Assembly (NCBI RefSeq): GCF_035294165.1
Contig: NZ_DATGLN010000207.1
Span: 62,001 to 126,000 of the forward strand
DNA length: 64,000 nt
Direction: 5' to 3'
DNA from: Chthonomonas sp035294165
Lineage (GTDB): Bacteria; Armatimonadota; Chthonomonadetes; Chthonomonadales; Chthonomonadaceae
Shown here: piece after piece, positions 8,131-17,253 of the stretch
How positions within the stretch are numbered: position 1 is the first letter of the stretch
How the letters are laid out: every line of letters starts with the position of its first letter
Program-made: the position numbers and the translations under genes
Notes under the pieces: generated by a model
Seen by the model: the letters and a program-made list of their open reading frames with translations, nothing else
Told to the model about the DNA's origin: nothing
Databases searched by the model: none

Positions 8131-10641
8131 TCATGCCATGCTGATGGGGTCTATGTCTACGGCGATAAGAGAGCGCAGCGAAGAGGGCAGGGTGTTGAGC
8201 GCCTGCCGAATGAGCTGATGCAGTGGGAACTCGACAGGCGCTCGGAGAACGACATGATGGCGAAATTGCGTTTTGAGTTTGGGGATGGAGGCCGGAGCCG
8301 GCCCGATGATCTCCACAGAGTTGGGGCGGAGGCGGGTGAGTACGGCTGCTAACCGTTCTGCGCCTGCCGCTGCGGCCTCCTCGTTTTGGGAAGCGCAGAT
8401 CAGGTTTGCGAAACGACTGAACGGTGGATAACAAAGCTCTTTGCGATAGATCAGTTCCTGACGATAAAAGGCGCCATAGTCATGCCGGCTCGCCGCTTGG
8501 ATGGCATAGTGTTCGGGACAAAAGGTTTGGACGATAACCTCGCCTGCTACCTCCCCGCGACCGGCTCTACCCGCTACTTGAGTCAAAAGTTGAAAGGTGC
8601 GTTCGGCTGCACGAAAGTCCGGCATATTGATGGCCGTATCTGCATTGATGACCCCAACTAAGGTAACTTTCGGGAAATCAAGGCCTTTAGCAACCATTTG
8701 GGTCCCGATAAGAATATCGGCCTCGCCCTGTCGAAAATCGCGCACGATGCGCGCATGAGCCTCCTTGCGTACGGTGGTGTCGCGATCGAGTCGCGCGATA
8801 CGTGCTTGGGGAAAAAGCAGTAAGGCCTCCTCTTCAACACGTTCGGTTCCTAGGCCAAACCCTTTTACCCGATTGCCGCCGCATTGCGGACAGAGCAGAG
8901 GAGCTGACGAAAGATGGTTGCAGTGATGGCATTTAAGAGAACGGTCGGACAGATGAAATGCCAATGAGATAGCACAGTTTGGGCAACGTGCCGTCCAGCC
9001 ACAATCTCTACAGAGGACAAACTGAGAGTAACCGCGACGATTTAAAAACAGGATAACCTGTTCCTGCTTGGCGAGTCGGTCGGCGATGGCTTCCACAAGG
9101 GGTTGAGCAAAAAGCGTCGGCTTTTTTTGGAACTCCCGACGCATATCAACAATATGGACGTGAGGCAAGGGCCGGTTATCTACCCGTTCCAGCATTTCGA
9201 TGCGCTCTATGATGCCGCGCTCTGAAGCATAGAAACTCTCTAAAGCCGGGGTAGCACTCCCCAACAGCAGAACCGCATTGTTATGTTTAGCTCGCTCTTC
9301 GGCTAGGGCACGGGTATTGTAGCGCGGAATTTTCTCCTGTTTGTAGGAGGGTTCATGCTCCTCATCCATGATGATGAGTCCGATGTTTTGAAGAGGGGCA
9401 AAGACGGCGGAGCGGGCACCGATTACAATGCGTGCTTCTCTGCTTTGCACACGACGCCATTCATCATAGCGTTCGCCCTCTGATAGTCGTGAATGCAGGA
9501 GAGCCACCTGTTCGCCGAAGCGACCGATGAACGTATCGGCTACCTGTGCGGTAAGGGCGATCTCGGGCAGAAGGACGATGGCATTATAGCCTTGAGCGAG
9601 TGTGTAGGCTATGGCATCGAGATAGACCTCGGTTTTTCCGCTGGCGGTGACGCCGAAAAGGAGGAGCGTTTTTTGCGAGCGGGCTTGTAGGAAGGAACGT
9701 ATCCGTTGGATGGCCTGCTGTTGGGCTTGAGTAAGAGAAGGGGGCGTAGTGCGCTTGGCGGTGGCTTTATAGGGCAGGCGATAGCGGGTGGTTTCACGAA
9801 CCGAGAGGATGCCCTGTTTTACCAAGGCCCGCAGGGAGGCATAAGAGGCTCCGCTGCTTTCGATAAGCTCGGTTGCCGTCATCTCGGGCTGGCCGGCGCG
9901 CGTGCGTTCCTGCAACACGTGCAAAATCTGCTGTTGTTGAGGACTTCTGCGTCCTACTCCGGCCAGCCCGATGACCTCAGCCGCCGGGCCGAGGGAGTAG
10001 AGCTTGATTTTCTGAAGGTCAGTGCCGCTTCGCTCGATCTCGCGCGTCTCTATCAGAAGTTGCTTCGATAGAAGGGTTTTGTAGACCGTGCGAAAGTCAT
10101 CGAGGGCAGCCGCTTTGCGCAACTCCTCAAGTTCGGCCTCTCCACCGAGGGCGTGGAGAGTCTCTATGAGATGCGCTTGCTTTACCGCTTTGCCGAGGTC
10201 TTTACCGCGCAGGTTAGGATCGCTGAGCCGAACTTTTATCGTAAGCCGCGCCCCCAATGCATTTGGGGCCACACAGCGCAGTGCTTCCTGTAGATCGCAA
10301 ACGTAATGTTCTTCCATCCAGCGTGCCAGTGCGATCTGCTCCGGAGTAATAGAGATGGCTTCGTGCACAATGCCCAGAATCGGCTTCAGTTTGGCGCAAA
10401 GCGGATCGTCTTGGGACAACGTTTTACGTTCCAGCACATAGCCCAACACCTCTCTGCCGGCAAACGAGACGCGTACACAGTGCCCGACCTTCAGTTGGTT
10501 TCGCAGCGGTTCTGGAATGAGGTAGCTGTAGGTGGGCGAGAGGTCTGGAGCCTCCACATCCACGGCGACTTCGGCGATGTCGTAGGCAGCGTACTCTTCC
10601 CAGAGGCTTCCGGTATGGCTAATGACATCGGGACGGGTCAT
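8131..10641 (-). CDS. priA: Primosomal protein N' (replication restart helicase PriA)
   Basis: 836 residues, slightly longer than E. coli PriA (732). The N-terminal 3' DNA-binding domain starts at DIAEVAVDVEAPDLSPTYSYLIPE. The helicase core has Walker A GVTASGKTEVY, Walker B MDEEHE, and motif III LLGSATPALESF. The paired zinc sites appear as CRDC..CPNC..CHHC..CPQC. Later motifs GTQMVAKGLDFPKVTLVGV and QVAGRAGRG complete the superfamily 2 helicase. PriA reloads DnaB at stalled forks in the cytoplasm. The start ATG overlaps the plsY stop by 4 bases (ATGA), so glnE-plsY-priA should be one operon with coupled translation. Confidence 0.97.
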   Translation of the reverse strand: MTRPDVISHTGSLWEEYAAYDIAEVAVDVEAPDLSPTYSYLIPEPLRNQLKVGHCVRVSFAGREVLGYVLERKTLSQDDPLCAKLKPILGIVHEAISITPEQIALARWMEEHYVCDLQEALRCVAPNALGARLTIKVRLSDPNLRGKDLGKAVKQAHLIETLHALGGEAELEELRKAAALDDFRTVYKTLLSKQLLIETREIERSGTDLQKIKLYSLGPAAEVIGLAGVGRRSPQQQQILHVLQERTRAGQPEMTATELIESSGASYASLRALVKQGILSVRETTRYRLPYKATAKRTTPPSLTQAQQQAIQRIRSFLQARSQKTLLLFGVTASGKTEVYLDAIAYTLAQGYNAIVLLPEIALTAQVADTFIGRFGEQVALLHSRLSEGERYDEWRRVQSREARIVIGARSAVFAPLQNIGLIIMDEEHEPSYKQEKIPRYNTRALAEERAKHNNAVLLLGSATPALESFYASERGIIERIEMLERVDNRPLPHVHIVDMRREFQKKPTLFAQPLVEAIADRLAKQEQVILFLNRRGYSQFVLCRDCGWTARCPNCAISLAFHLSDRSLKCHHCNHLSSAPLLCPQCGGNRVKGFGLGTERVEEEALLLFPQARIARLDRDTTVRKEAHARIVRDFRQGEADILIGTQMVAKGLDFPKVTLVGVINADTAINMPDFRAAERTFQLLTQVAGRAGRGEVAGEVIVQTFCPEHYAIQAASRHDYGAFYRQELIYRKELCYPPFSRFANLICASQNEEAAAAGAERLAAVLTRLRPNSVEIIGPAPASIPKLKTQFRHHVVLRAPVEFPLHQLIRQALNTLPSSLRSLIAVDIDPISMA

Positions 10642-11306
10642 GGGCTTTGCGGTGAATCGGATGAGGCCGTATCGTCTGAGCCGGATGCGGGAGAGCGTTT
10701 CGGAAGCCGAAGAGGTACCCGTGGCTCGGTACCGGCACGTAGCCGCTGCATGTTCGGTTTATGGCGATAGAGAGCGAGCAAGCCGGCGGCTAAGCTGAAA
10801 AAGAGGCGCGGCGAATCGTGTGGGTAGAAGAGGAATGTCCAGATAGGCAGTGCGATGGCGATGCTAATGGAGGCTAAAGAGACATAGCGGAAGGCCAGAA
10901 GAACGGCAAAAAAGACGGCGAATTCTGGAAGAATCACTTTGGGGGCAATGCCGATGAGGGCACCGGCGCTGGTGGCGATGCCCTTGCCTCCTCGAAAGCC
11001 CAGCCAGATGCAGTAGTTATGCCCGATAATGGCAAACAGCCCAGCGAGCACTTGGTAGAGCGAGGAAAGCTGCAGTTGCGAAGCTAACAGGGGGGGGACG
11101 GCGCCTTTAAGAACGTCGAGCAGGAATACCGCGAGGCCAGGCCCCTTGCCGCAAATGCGCCATACGTTTGTCATGCCAATATTGCCGCTGCCGAGGGTGC
11201 GGATGTCCACACCCTTCAGCAACCGTACGACGATGTAGCCAAAGGGAATAGAACCCATTAGGTAGCTACCAACCAGTAGAAGTACAGGTAACAGGTTAGT
11301 CGGCAT
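10638..11306 (-). CDS. plsY: Acyl-phosphate:glycerol-3-phosphate acyltransferase PlsY
   Basis: About 222 residues from ATG 11306 (MPTNLLPVLLL); an upstream in-frame TTG at 11321 is less likely. An integral membrane protein with about five helices. The three PlsY motifs are present: GSGNIGMTNVWR, GFRGGKGIATSAGAL, and YRHKPNMQRLRAGTEPR near the end. It transfers acyl groups from acyl-phosphate to glycerol-3-phosphate, the first step of phospholipid synthesis, and needs PlsX, which is not in the window. The start lies inside the last codons of glnE and the stop overlaps priA. About 20 Ser/Pro/Asp-rich residues follow the last motif and are not typical. Confidence 0.95.
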   Translation of the reverse strand: MPTNLLPVLLLVGSYLMGSIPFGYIVVRLLKGVDIRTLGSGNIGMTNVWRICGKGPGLAVFLLDVLKGAVPPLLASQLQLSSLYQVLAGLFAIIGHNYCIWLGFRGGKGIATSAGALIGIAPKVILPEFAVFFAVLLAFRYVSLASISIAIALPIWTFLFYPHDSPRLFFSLAAGLLALYRHKPNMQRLRAGTEPRVPLRLPKRSPASGSDDTASSDSPQSP

Positions 11307-14300
11307 AGAATCGGCTTTCAAAGATGCGGCGTGCCTCGTTCATCGCTCTGCGGATATCGTTCAGCGCTTGCAAGCCTTCTTGGTCGTCCACATAGCCAAG
11401 AAGCCGGGCAAAGGCGCGTACAGATATTTTATCTTCTGGAAGCCGATCTTGCGATCGGCCGGTATGGAGCCAGAGGGCGTTTCGAGCGCGTGTAAGCAGC
11501 AAGTAGGTAGCAATGAGCACATCGGCTTCGGAGTTATCCAGAAGATGCGCATCGGCAAGCGAGCCGAGTGTTTGAACCGTATTCTGACATCGCAGACCGG
11601 AGATACGCCGCCCGTGCTGCATTTGGAGCCATTGGGTAAGCCATTCGATGTCGAGCAAACCGCCGTGGCCTAGCTTTAGGTCACTGGCACGTAGGTGCGG
11701 TTCAAGGCGCTCTGTTTCGATACGGCGCTTCATTGCACGCATAGCCACGGTATAGGTTTTGGGAAAGGGATTAGGGTAGCTAATAGCCTGTAGCACTTGG
11801 GTAGCATAGGTTGCTTGTTTGGGGTTGCCGGCGACGAAACGCGCTTTTAGGAGCGCCTGCTTCTCCCAAATTTCCCCACTCGTTTTATGATAATGATACA
11901 GCGCCTTGTGGCTCGTGAAAAGCGCCCCATCTTTCCCCCAGGGGCGAAGTCGCAGATCAAGTGCGATCGGCAGATTATGTGTGGCGAGATGGGTTATAGC
12001 CTCTTCGAGAAGCTCGATAATACGCTGTAGGATATGAGATCGAGCCGTATCGTGAAGGCAGGATTCGTCACAGAGAAAAATGACATCCCAATCGCTTGCG
12101 TAGCCCAGCTCTTCTCCACCCAGCTTGCCTAGACCAAATACGGTCAACGAATCGAGTGCCTGTGGAGCTTCTGTCCAGCCTTTCGTTGCGAGTTCCTGGG
12201 CGCAGAGTTCCAGAAGTATCTGAAGCGTCTGTTCGGCGAGTTGTGTTAAGTGTTGTTGCACCTCTAGGACGTCTATTTCACCCCAAATATCGCGTGCGCC
12301 GATCTCGAGCCATTTTCGCTCGAGATTGGTAGCTAGTGCATCTATTTGGGCACTGTAGTCTTTTGTTTTTCGCAGAGGGAGCCACCAATCGCTCGATTCC
12401 TCTTCAGGATTGATAAGGGTTTCCAGCCATTCTTGATGTCGTACCAGGCGTTGAAACAACGGAGGGGAACCTCCGGCTAGTCGCAGAAGTTTATCTAGCA
12501 TCTGAGGGCTGTCATCGCAGGCAGCATAGAGTTGGGCACGGTTGGGCACGGCGATGGCGAGAGCTTCAAAGCCGAAGAGAGCGGCATCGGGGTTGGGGGT
12601 ACGAGCGGCCATTTCGAGAAGGCGCGATGCGATGTTCTTAAACTCGATGGGGGTATCCGGGGGCATACCGCCATATTCGTTTCCTCGCATCGGCATCTGA
12701 AGTAGAGGAATAAGCTTCTCCGGGTAGTGGAATCCGTGATCGTGAAGAAGACGGATGAGCTGTTCTTGAGAGGCCGTGCTATCAATGGTATCGAGGAGGG
12801 TTGCCAGATCGGCGCCTGTCGTGGCCGAAAGACTTGGAGGTGGCATTTCTCCATAGAAGAGATTTTGAAGATAGGTGTGCACGCGATCTCGTCGTTGAGA
12901 CAGTTCAGTTTCAAAAGCTTCCAAAGAGTCGAAACCCATCCGACGCGCCAAACGCAGGCGTTCTAGTGAGCGAGGTGGGGGAAGTGTTTGCGTTTGGTGG
13001 CCGTGGAGCAGTTGAAGACGGTGCTCTAGCGTTCTTAAAAAGACATAGTCTTCGATTAGGTGGCGATGAGTCTCTTTTGGAAGAACACCCGCCTGATAGA
13101 GACGTTGGAGAGCTTGGAGGGTGTTTTGGGTGCGCAGGGAGGGTAGTTTGCCGCCATGGAGAAGCTGAAGGCGCTGCACGATAAACTCGATGTCGCGAAT
13201 GCCACCGCGTCCTACTTTAATATTGCTTTCCGTTTGCCCTTCGAGGGCGCATTTGCGTTCGATGCGCCGTTTATTTTCGATGATCGAGGCGATAAACTCG
13301 GGAGGCGGGAATGGGTTATAGACAAAGGGGGTGATAAGGCGGTGAAAGGCTTCACCAAGTGCGCGATGGCCTGCAACAAAGCGGGCCTTGATAAGTGCCT
13401 GTAGCTCCCAAGGCTCTGCCCAGTTTTCGTAGTAGAAGCGATAGGCTGAGAGCGAGCGAACGAGAGGGCCGAAGCGTCCTTCAGGCCGCAGGCGCATATC
13501 CACTCGAAACACGTAACCATGCGCGCCCTCTTCGGCAAGGGTTTTGATAAGAGTTTCGGCGAGACGGTTAAGCCAAGCAAGGGTATTGATTGAGGTTCCA
13601 TCCTCTAGAAGAAGGGTTTCGGGCAGATCGTCGGCATGAACGAACATCAGGTCTATGTCGCTGCTGTAGTTCAGTTCGCGTCCACCCAACTTGCCCATAG
13701 CGATGACGGCGAAGGCCGGTGGGTTCTGAGCTGGTTTTGGTAAGATGGTGTAAGCGATGTCGAGGGCTGCTTGTAGGCAGGCATCGGCGAGATCGGAGAA
13801 AGCACGAGCCGTCTCTGCGAGGCTGGCAATGCCTGCTAGGTCACGCACGCCGATCCGCAGCATTTCACGCGCCTTCCAGCGTCGAAGGGCTTCCCGTTTC
13901 AGTTCGGGGTAGCGGCACGCCTCTACAAGGTTGCGGATCTCTCGGGTAAGAGTTGCGACAGGGCGTCTCTCGCCTCGTTGGCCTGGATCGGCGATCAGTT
14001 CAAAGCATTCGGGCTGACGCGCGAGCAGATCGGCGAAAATTTGGCTGCTGCCGGTAACGATGCAGAAGATTTCGAGGGCGACGGGATGGGTACAAAGGAG
14101 GTTTAGATAGACAAGAGGATTGCCGGTGGCCTCGAACCAGCGGCAGAAGGCGAGAAGGGAGCGATTGGGGTCGGGGCTTTCTTGGAGCGCACGAAACAGA
14201 AGCGGGTAGAGGCGCTCCAGATCATCGTCGGTAACACCCCGTCCGGCGAGATGAGCAAGGCGTTGGAGTGCACGCTTGGGGTCTTCGATGCCAAGTGATT

Positions 14301-14334
14301 GAAGCGCTGCGATCTGCGTGTCTAGGGTTTCCAT
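11296..14334 (-). CDS. glnE: Bifunctional glutamine synthetase adenylyltransferase/deadenylase
   Basis: 1012 residues, a little longer than E. coli GlnE (946). Two nucleotidyltransferase modules are visible. The N-terminal adenylyl-removing module has MGKLGGRELNYSSDIDLMF; the C-terminal adenylyl-transferase module has GLGKLGGEELGYASDWDVIF. Each is followed by an LRPWG/LRPEGRFG segment and a helical region with a GHGGLLDIEW/GRGGIRDIEF motif. GlnE modifies glutamine synthetase according to the PII state, so nitrogen status is set by this enzyme; glnA and glnB are not in the window. It is the first gene of the glnE-plsY-priA run. Confidence 0.97.
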   Translation of the reverse strand: METLDTQIAALQSLGIEDPKRALQRLAHLAGRGVTDDDLERLYPLLFRALQESPDPNRSLLAFCRWFEATGNPLVYLNLLCTHPVALEIFCIVTGSSQIFADLLARQPECFELIADPGQRGERRPVATLTREIRNLVEACRYPELKREALRRWKAREMLRIGVRDLAGIASLAETARAFSDLADACLQAALDIAYTILPKPAQNPPAFAVIAMGKLGGRELNYSSDIDLMFVHADDLPETLLLEDGTSINTLAWLNRLAETLIKTLAEEGAHGYVFRVDMRLRPEGRFGPLVRSLSAYRFYYENWAEPWELQALIKARFVAGHRALGEAFHRLITPFVYNPFPPPEFIASIIENKRRIERKCALEGQTESNIKVGRGGIRDIEFIVQRLQLLHGGKLPSLRTQNTLQALQRLYQAGVLPKETHRHLIEDYVFLRTLEHRLQLLHGHQTQTLPPPRSLERLRLARRMGFDSLEAFETELSQRRDRVHTYLQNLFYGEMPPPSLSATTGADLATLLDTIDSTASQEQLIRLLHDHGFHYPEKLIPLLQMPMRGNEYGGMPPDTPIEFKNIASRLLEMAARTPNPDAALFGFEALAIAVPNRAQLYAACDDSPQMLDKLLRLAGGSPPLFQRLVRHQEWLETLINPEEESSDWWLPLRKTKDYSAQIDALATNLERKWLEIGARDIWGEIDVLEVQQHLTQLAEQTLQILLELCAQELATKGWTEAPQALDSLTVFGLGKLGGEELGYASDWDVIFLCDESCLHDTARSHILQRIIELLEEAITHLATHNLPIALDLRLRPWGKDGALFTSHKALYHYHKTSGEIWEKQALLKARFVAGNPKQATYATQVLQAISYPNPFPKTYTVAMRAMKRRIETERLEPHLRASDLKLGHGGLLDIEWLTQWLQMQHGRRISGLRCQNTVQTLGSLADAHLLDNSEADVLIATYLLLTRARNALWLHTGRSQDRLPEDKISVRAFARLLGYVDDQEGLQALNDIRRAMNEARRIFESRFYAD

Positions 14335-14481
14335 AGCACAGGGATTCTACCTACTTATTGTGCAGACTGCGCAACGGAGACCTAAGTGTGAAGGTGCTTG
14401 TCAATGATTTGACATATTCTGTTTGACTGAAAATAAGTGGCATAGTTTATAGGTAACTTTGTTATGTTTTCTAAACAGATG

Positions 14482-14490
14482 TGATATAAT
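14482..14490 (+). promoter_or_regulatory. Extended -10 promoter element
   Basis: TGATATAAT matches the extended -10 consensus TGnTATAAT exactly. It lies 55 bases upstream of ATG 14545, in an AT-rich stretch, and is followed by the strong ribosome site TAGGAGG at 14531-14537. A good -35 at 17 bp is not obvious, which is usual for extended -10 promoters. A second candidate (TTGACT at 14421) lies further upstream. Confidence 0.6.
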
Positions 14491-14544
14491 GTGAATGTCC
14501 TATAAAAATTCGATGATAGATTAGTATAGCTAGGAGGTTGTGCT

Positions 14545-14944
14545 ATGAAAGTACTTACGTCAACGATTCTATCCGTCTTATTCACAGGTATGCTTATTTA
14601 TGGTTCCCCCCCCGGTTGCTGCCGACTCGGTAACGGTTACACCTAACGCCGGTATTGCACCTCTAACTGTTGATGTAGGGGACTCCGTTACTCTTATCCC
14701 CTTGCAGACCTGGGATAAAGAAATTGTCACACTAACGAATCCTGACGGCTCCCAGACTAACTTTGTTATTACGCTGCAAAACGCAGTCGGTCCAAATACT
14801 ATTACGACAGATTTAAGTTCTACTCTCGATACCTCCGGTACCTATGTTATAGATGTTGGCAATTCTGGAACTTATCCTATCGGACTATTGTGGACGGATC
14901 TGTTTGGCCCTTTTCCTGTTAGAGTGTATAATCAAATACCCTAG
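14545..14944 (+). pseudogene. Small secreted protein, frame broken at a C8 tract
   Basis: ATG 14545 has a near-ideal ribosome site (TAGGAGG, 7-base spacing) and begins a clear Sec signal peptide, MKVLTSTILSVLFTGMLIYG. At 14606-14613 there is a run of eight C. As sequenced, this frame stops 11 codons after the run. With seven C the frame would read S-P-P-V-A-A-D-S-V-T-V-T-P and continue to TAG 14942-14944, giving 132 residues with a signal cleavage site near AAD. The mature part is Thr/Asp/Val rich, beta-type, and of no recognised family. A start at ATG 14600 would avoid the frameshift but lacks a ribosome site and a signal peptide. This is a sequencing error, a recent mutation or a phase-variable tract. 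Confidence 0.65.
14606..14613 (+). repeat. C8 homopolymer tract at the signal-peptide junction
   Basis: Eight consecutive C. The number of C decides whether the upstream signal peptide is in frame with the downstream mature protein: 7 (or 10) C joins them, 8 does not. The position just after the hydrophobic core is typical of contingency loci in other bacteria, but the tract is short and could be a homopolymer read error. Confidence 0.8.
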
Positions 14945-15041
14945 GCATGGAAGCTGAATTCTGTCCAAGTTCGAGCTAGGTCTTTAACTCCTGGCGCAAA
15001 TGATCGCGTGAGCTAAAGTCTATGAAGGAGGTAGTGAGACT

Positions 15042-16943
15042 GTGCTAAATCTACCTGAAAAGCTTCCTAAACTTAAATTATGCCTAATGACATCCATACT
15101 GCTCTATGGGTTTACTCTATGCCCTGCAAGCGTCCACGCTACGGTATCAACCGATTCGTTGTCAGCTGATACGATGCTAAAAAGGTCTATCTCTTATGAG
15201 GGGATAGGAGTTAGCCTCGAATACGTGTTGCAAGGATTGAGTAAGGATGGAGTTCATCTAGCGTGTGATGCCGAATGCGCCCAACAAAAGCTGCAGTTAA
15301 GGATTCACCAACGTCCGCTCTATCAGGTGATGGAGGCGCTGGCAGAACTATTGCCTGGCGAATGGGTAAGCACCGGAACAAAGGGAAGCTATATGCTGCG
15401 GATGGCCCCCAAAGCTGTGCAGCGGCGGAGGCGTTGGTGGGAGGTCTTTAACGAGGAGCGTACCGGCGATTTTGCCAACTTGCGCAATGCCTTGCTGCAA
15501 GCGATACAGCGACCGGTGACCACGCCACCTATCGTTTTGGGTAATCCGGCCGCGGCTGAGACCCTGCAAAACCGCCTGGCGGCTACCAGAAGGCTTTTAC
15601 AGTTGATGCCTGTACCGCTACAGCAGGAGATCGTCAGCAGGATGGATATGTCGGGCTTTTATTCCGCACGTTCTGTTGAGGTAGAAGGAGGAAACGCGCC
15701 CGCATATACGGCTGTGCGGTTAACAGCGTTGCCTGAAGCGGCCCAGCAGGCCGTGCTGGAGACCATTCCTCCTCAGCTAACTCCGGCAAGCAAGGAAGAT
15801 GTAGTGCTAGCATTTGGTAACTTTGGTATCTCTATACAAAGTTACGCTTTCTTCCGAGATGGTAAGAGCACATCGCTCGGTATAGGAGTCACCGGCGGGG
15901 AACTTATCGATCTCATACAGCCGGCTCAGCTCGATCAAACCATTTTGGTCGTTTTGACGAAAGAGAAGGGGGATGCCGCCCCGGCCTCTTGGAAGGTCTT
16001 GACAGATTACCGCTTGAGTCGTGTTTGGCCGAACACACTGCCGCCGCGTGAACCTACACAGCCACAGAATGCGATTCCTTTTTTGCGGGCAGATGTCTTA
16101 CGCTGGATTGGAGAGAAAGGAGATATTGACTTTATCTCTGACTACTATTCCATCTACGGTATACCACTGTCGCCGTCTCAAAAGGCTACTCCGATCAAGA
16201 AGGAGGAGATTACGCAACTGCTAAACCTCTTTGCCCGGGATGAGGATAGCAGCTGGAAGCAGGGGCCGGGAGGAATTTATCTCTTTCGGGACAACCGCTG
16301 GTATCGAGATGATGCGCTTGAGATTCCAGAATTGTTGTTAAACCGGTGGCTTACGGACTGGGGAAAATTGGAATCTGCTCGCCCGCGCGATGCCCAAAAT
16401 TCGTTAGCGACGCAAGCTACGACAAGTAGGAATGGACAGGTCCAGATACAGGTACAACCCACAATCCAACCAGGGCGTGTGGACCCTAGATGGGTTCGGC
16501 AGCAGCTAGATTGGGAGCTGCTCTTCCTTAACAAATTAACGTTCTGGCAGATAGCCAACGGGTTAGAAAATGCGGCTCGTTTTTATGACGACCCACAGAA
16601 AACAACTGACTTCCCCTTCCTAAAAATAGGGGAAGAGACTATGCATGAGCTTCCACTGCTAAGTTTCTACCAATCTTTACAACCGGCGCAAAGGCAGTCG
16701 CTAGTGGAAGGAAAGTTACCGCTTTCTGCACTAACGGCAGATCAGATGCAATTGGCTACGGCGATCGCGCCGCGGATATTGTTCTTTGTAGATCGGCCAC
16801 AGGCTAGCACCGTGATGTTAGGGATCGGCCCCTCGACTTCATCGGTGGAGAACGTCACAATAGGGCTGAAGCCGGAGATGCTCTCATCGGTACCCGTATT
16901 TGATTTGACTCTCACGTTACACGCACCGAACGCGCAGCCTTAG
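15042..16943 (+). CDS. Secreted protein with N-terminal STN-like domain, unknown function
   Basis: 633 residues from GTG 15042, chosen because AAGGAGG lies 10 bases upstream. A signal peptide (hydrophobic LCLMTSILLYGFTL) ends near SVHA. About residues 50-115 (VSLEYVLQGLSKDGVHLACDAE..LHIHQRPLYQVMEALAEL-like spacing) resemble the secretin/TonB short N-terminal domain. The remaining 500 residues are not recognised; they are Gln/Pro/Leu rich with no predicted membrane segment at the end, and include a Gln/Val stretch near VQIQVQPTIQPG. It follows the broken secreted gene by 97 bases with its own ribosome site. Probably periplasmic or extracellular. Confidence 0.75.
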   Translation: MLNLPEKLPKLKLCLMTSILLYGFTLCPASVHATVSTDSLSADTMLKRSISYEGIGVSLEYVLQGLSKDGVHLACDAECAQQKLQLRIHQRPLYQVMEALAELLPGEWVSTGTKGSYMLRMAPKAVQRRRRWWEVFNEERTGDFANLRNALLQAIQRPVTTPPIVLGNPAAAETLQNRLAATRRLLQLMPVPLQQEIVSRMDMSGFYSARSVEVEGGNAPAYTAVRLTALPEAAQQAVLETIPPQLTPASKEDVVLAFGNFGISIQSYAFFRDGKSTSLGIGVTGGELIDLIQPAQLDQTILVVLTKEKGDAAPASWKVLTDYRLSRVWPNTLPPREPTQPQNAIPFLRADVLRWIGEKGDIDFISDYYSIYGIPLSPSQKATPIKKEEITQLLNLFARDEDSSWKQGPGGIYLFRDNRWYRDDALEIPELLLNRWLTDWGKLESARPRDAQNSLATQATTSRNGQVQIQVQPTIQPGRVDPRWVRQQLDWELLFLNKLTFWQIANGLENAARFYDDPQKTTDFPFLKIGEETMHELPLLSFYQSLQPAQRQSLVEGKLPLSALTADQMQLATAIAPRILFFVDRPQASTVMLGIGPSTSSVENVTIGLKPEMLSSVPVFDLTLTLHAPNAQP

Positions 16944-17003
16944 AAACGTATCGGCAACGCCTCCTGCGGAAGCATCCGGCTTGCGTTCTACTTTTCGGTT
17001 CGT

Positions 17004-17032
17004 TTGACAGGCTGCTTGCGGTATTGTATAAT
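17004..17032 (+). promoter_or_regulatory. Consensus sigma-70 promoter for tRNA-Ser
   Basis: TTGACA at 17004-17009 and TATAAT at 17027-17032 are separated by exactly 17 bp: a perfect match to the vegetative consensus. The tRNA begins 16 bases downstream, so the transcript would start within about 10 bases of the mature 5' end. This also shows that the primary sigma factor here (RpoD, encoded at 37-38 kb) reads standard elements. Confidence 0.92.
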
Positions 17033-17047
17033 AAAATAACGCGGTAC

Positions 17048-17137
17048 GGAGTGATGTCCGAGCTGGCCTAAGGAGCACGACTGGAAATCGTGTAATGGTC
17101 GAAAGACCATTCGAGGGTTCGAATCCCTCTCACTCCG
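17048..17137 (+). tRNA. tRNA-Ser (anticodon GGA)
   Basis: 90 nt. The acceptor stem pairs GGAGTGA (17048-17054) with TCACTCC (17130-17136), discriminator G. The anticodon stem CACGA/TCGTG encloses CTGGAAA, giving anticodon GGA at 17083-17085, which reads UCC and UCU. A long variable arm (TGGTC-GAAA-GACCA) marks it as class II serine tRNA. The T arm is GAGGG-TTCGAAT-CCCTC. The 3' CCA is not encoded. Confidence 0.97.
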
Positions 17138-17253
17138 CTTCGCTATCGTCTTTGCTAGTTGAGCGCTTTAGTTGTTTCTGGGCATGGCGTAAAAGTGAAA
17201 CACCGCCTAACGGCCCGAAACACCGATGGGTTGAACTGGAGGAACCCTCCCGC

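Noticed and set aside
14382..14585. Minus-strand 67-codon frame before the C8 gene
   Set aside because: It lies across the promoter and ribosome site of the plus-strand gene, has no ribosome site and an AT-rich random composition.
17095..17253. Longer N-terminus of the PIG-L protein
   Set aside because: The frame starts inside the tRNA variable arm and lacks a ribosome site; GTG 17254 has GGAGG.
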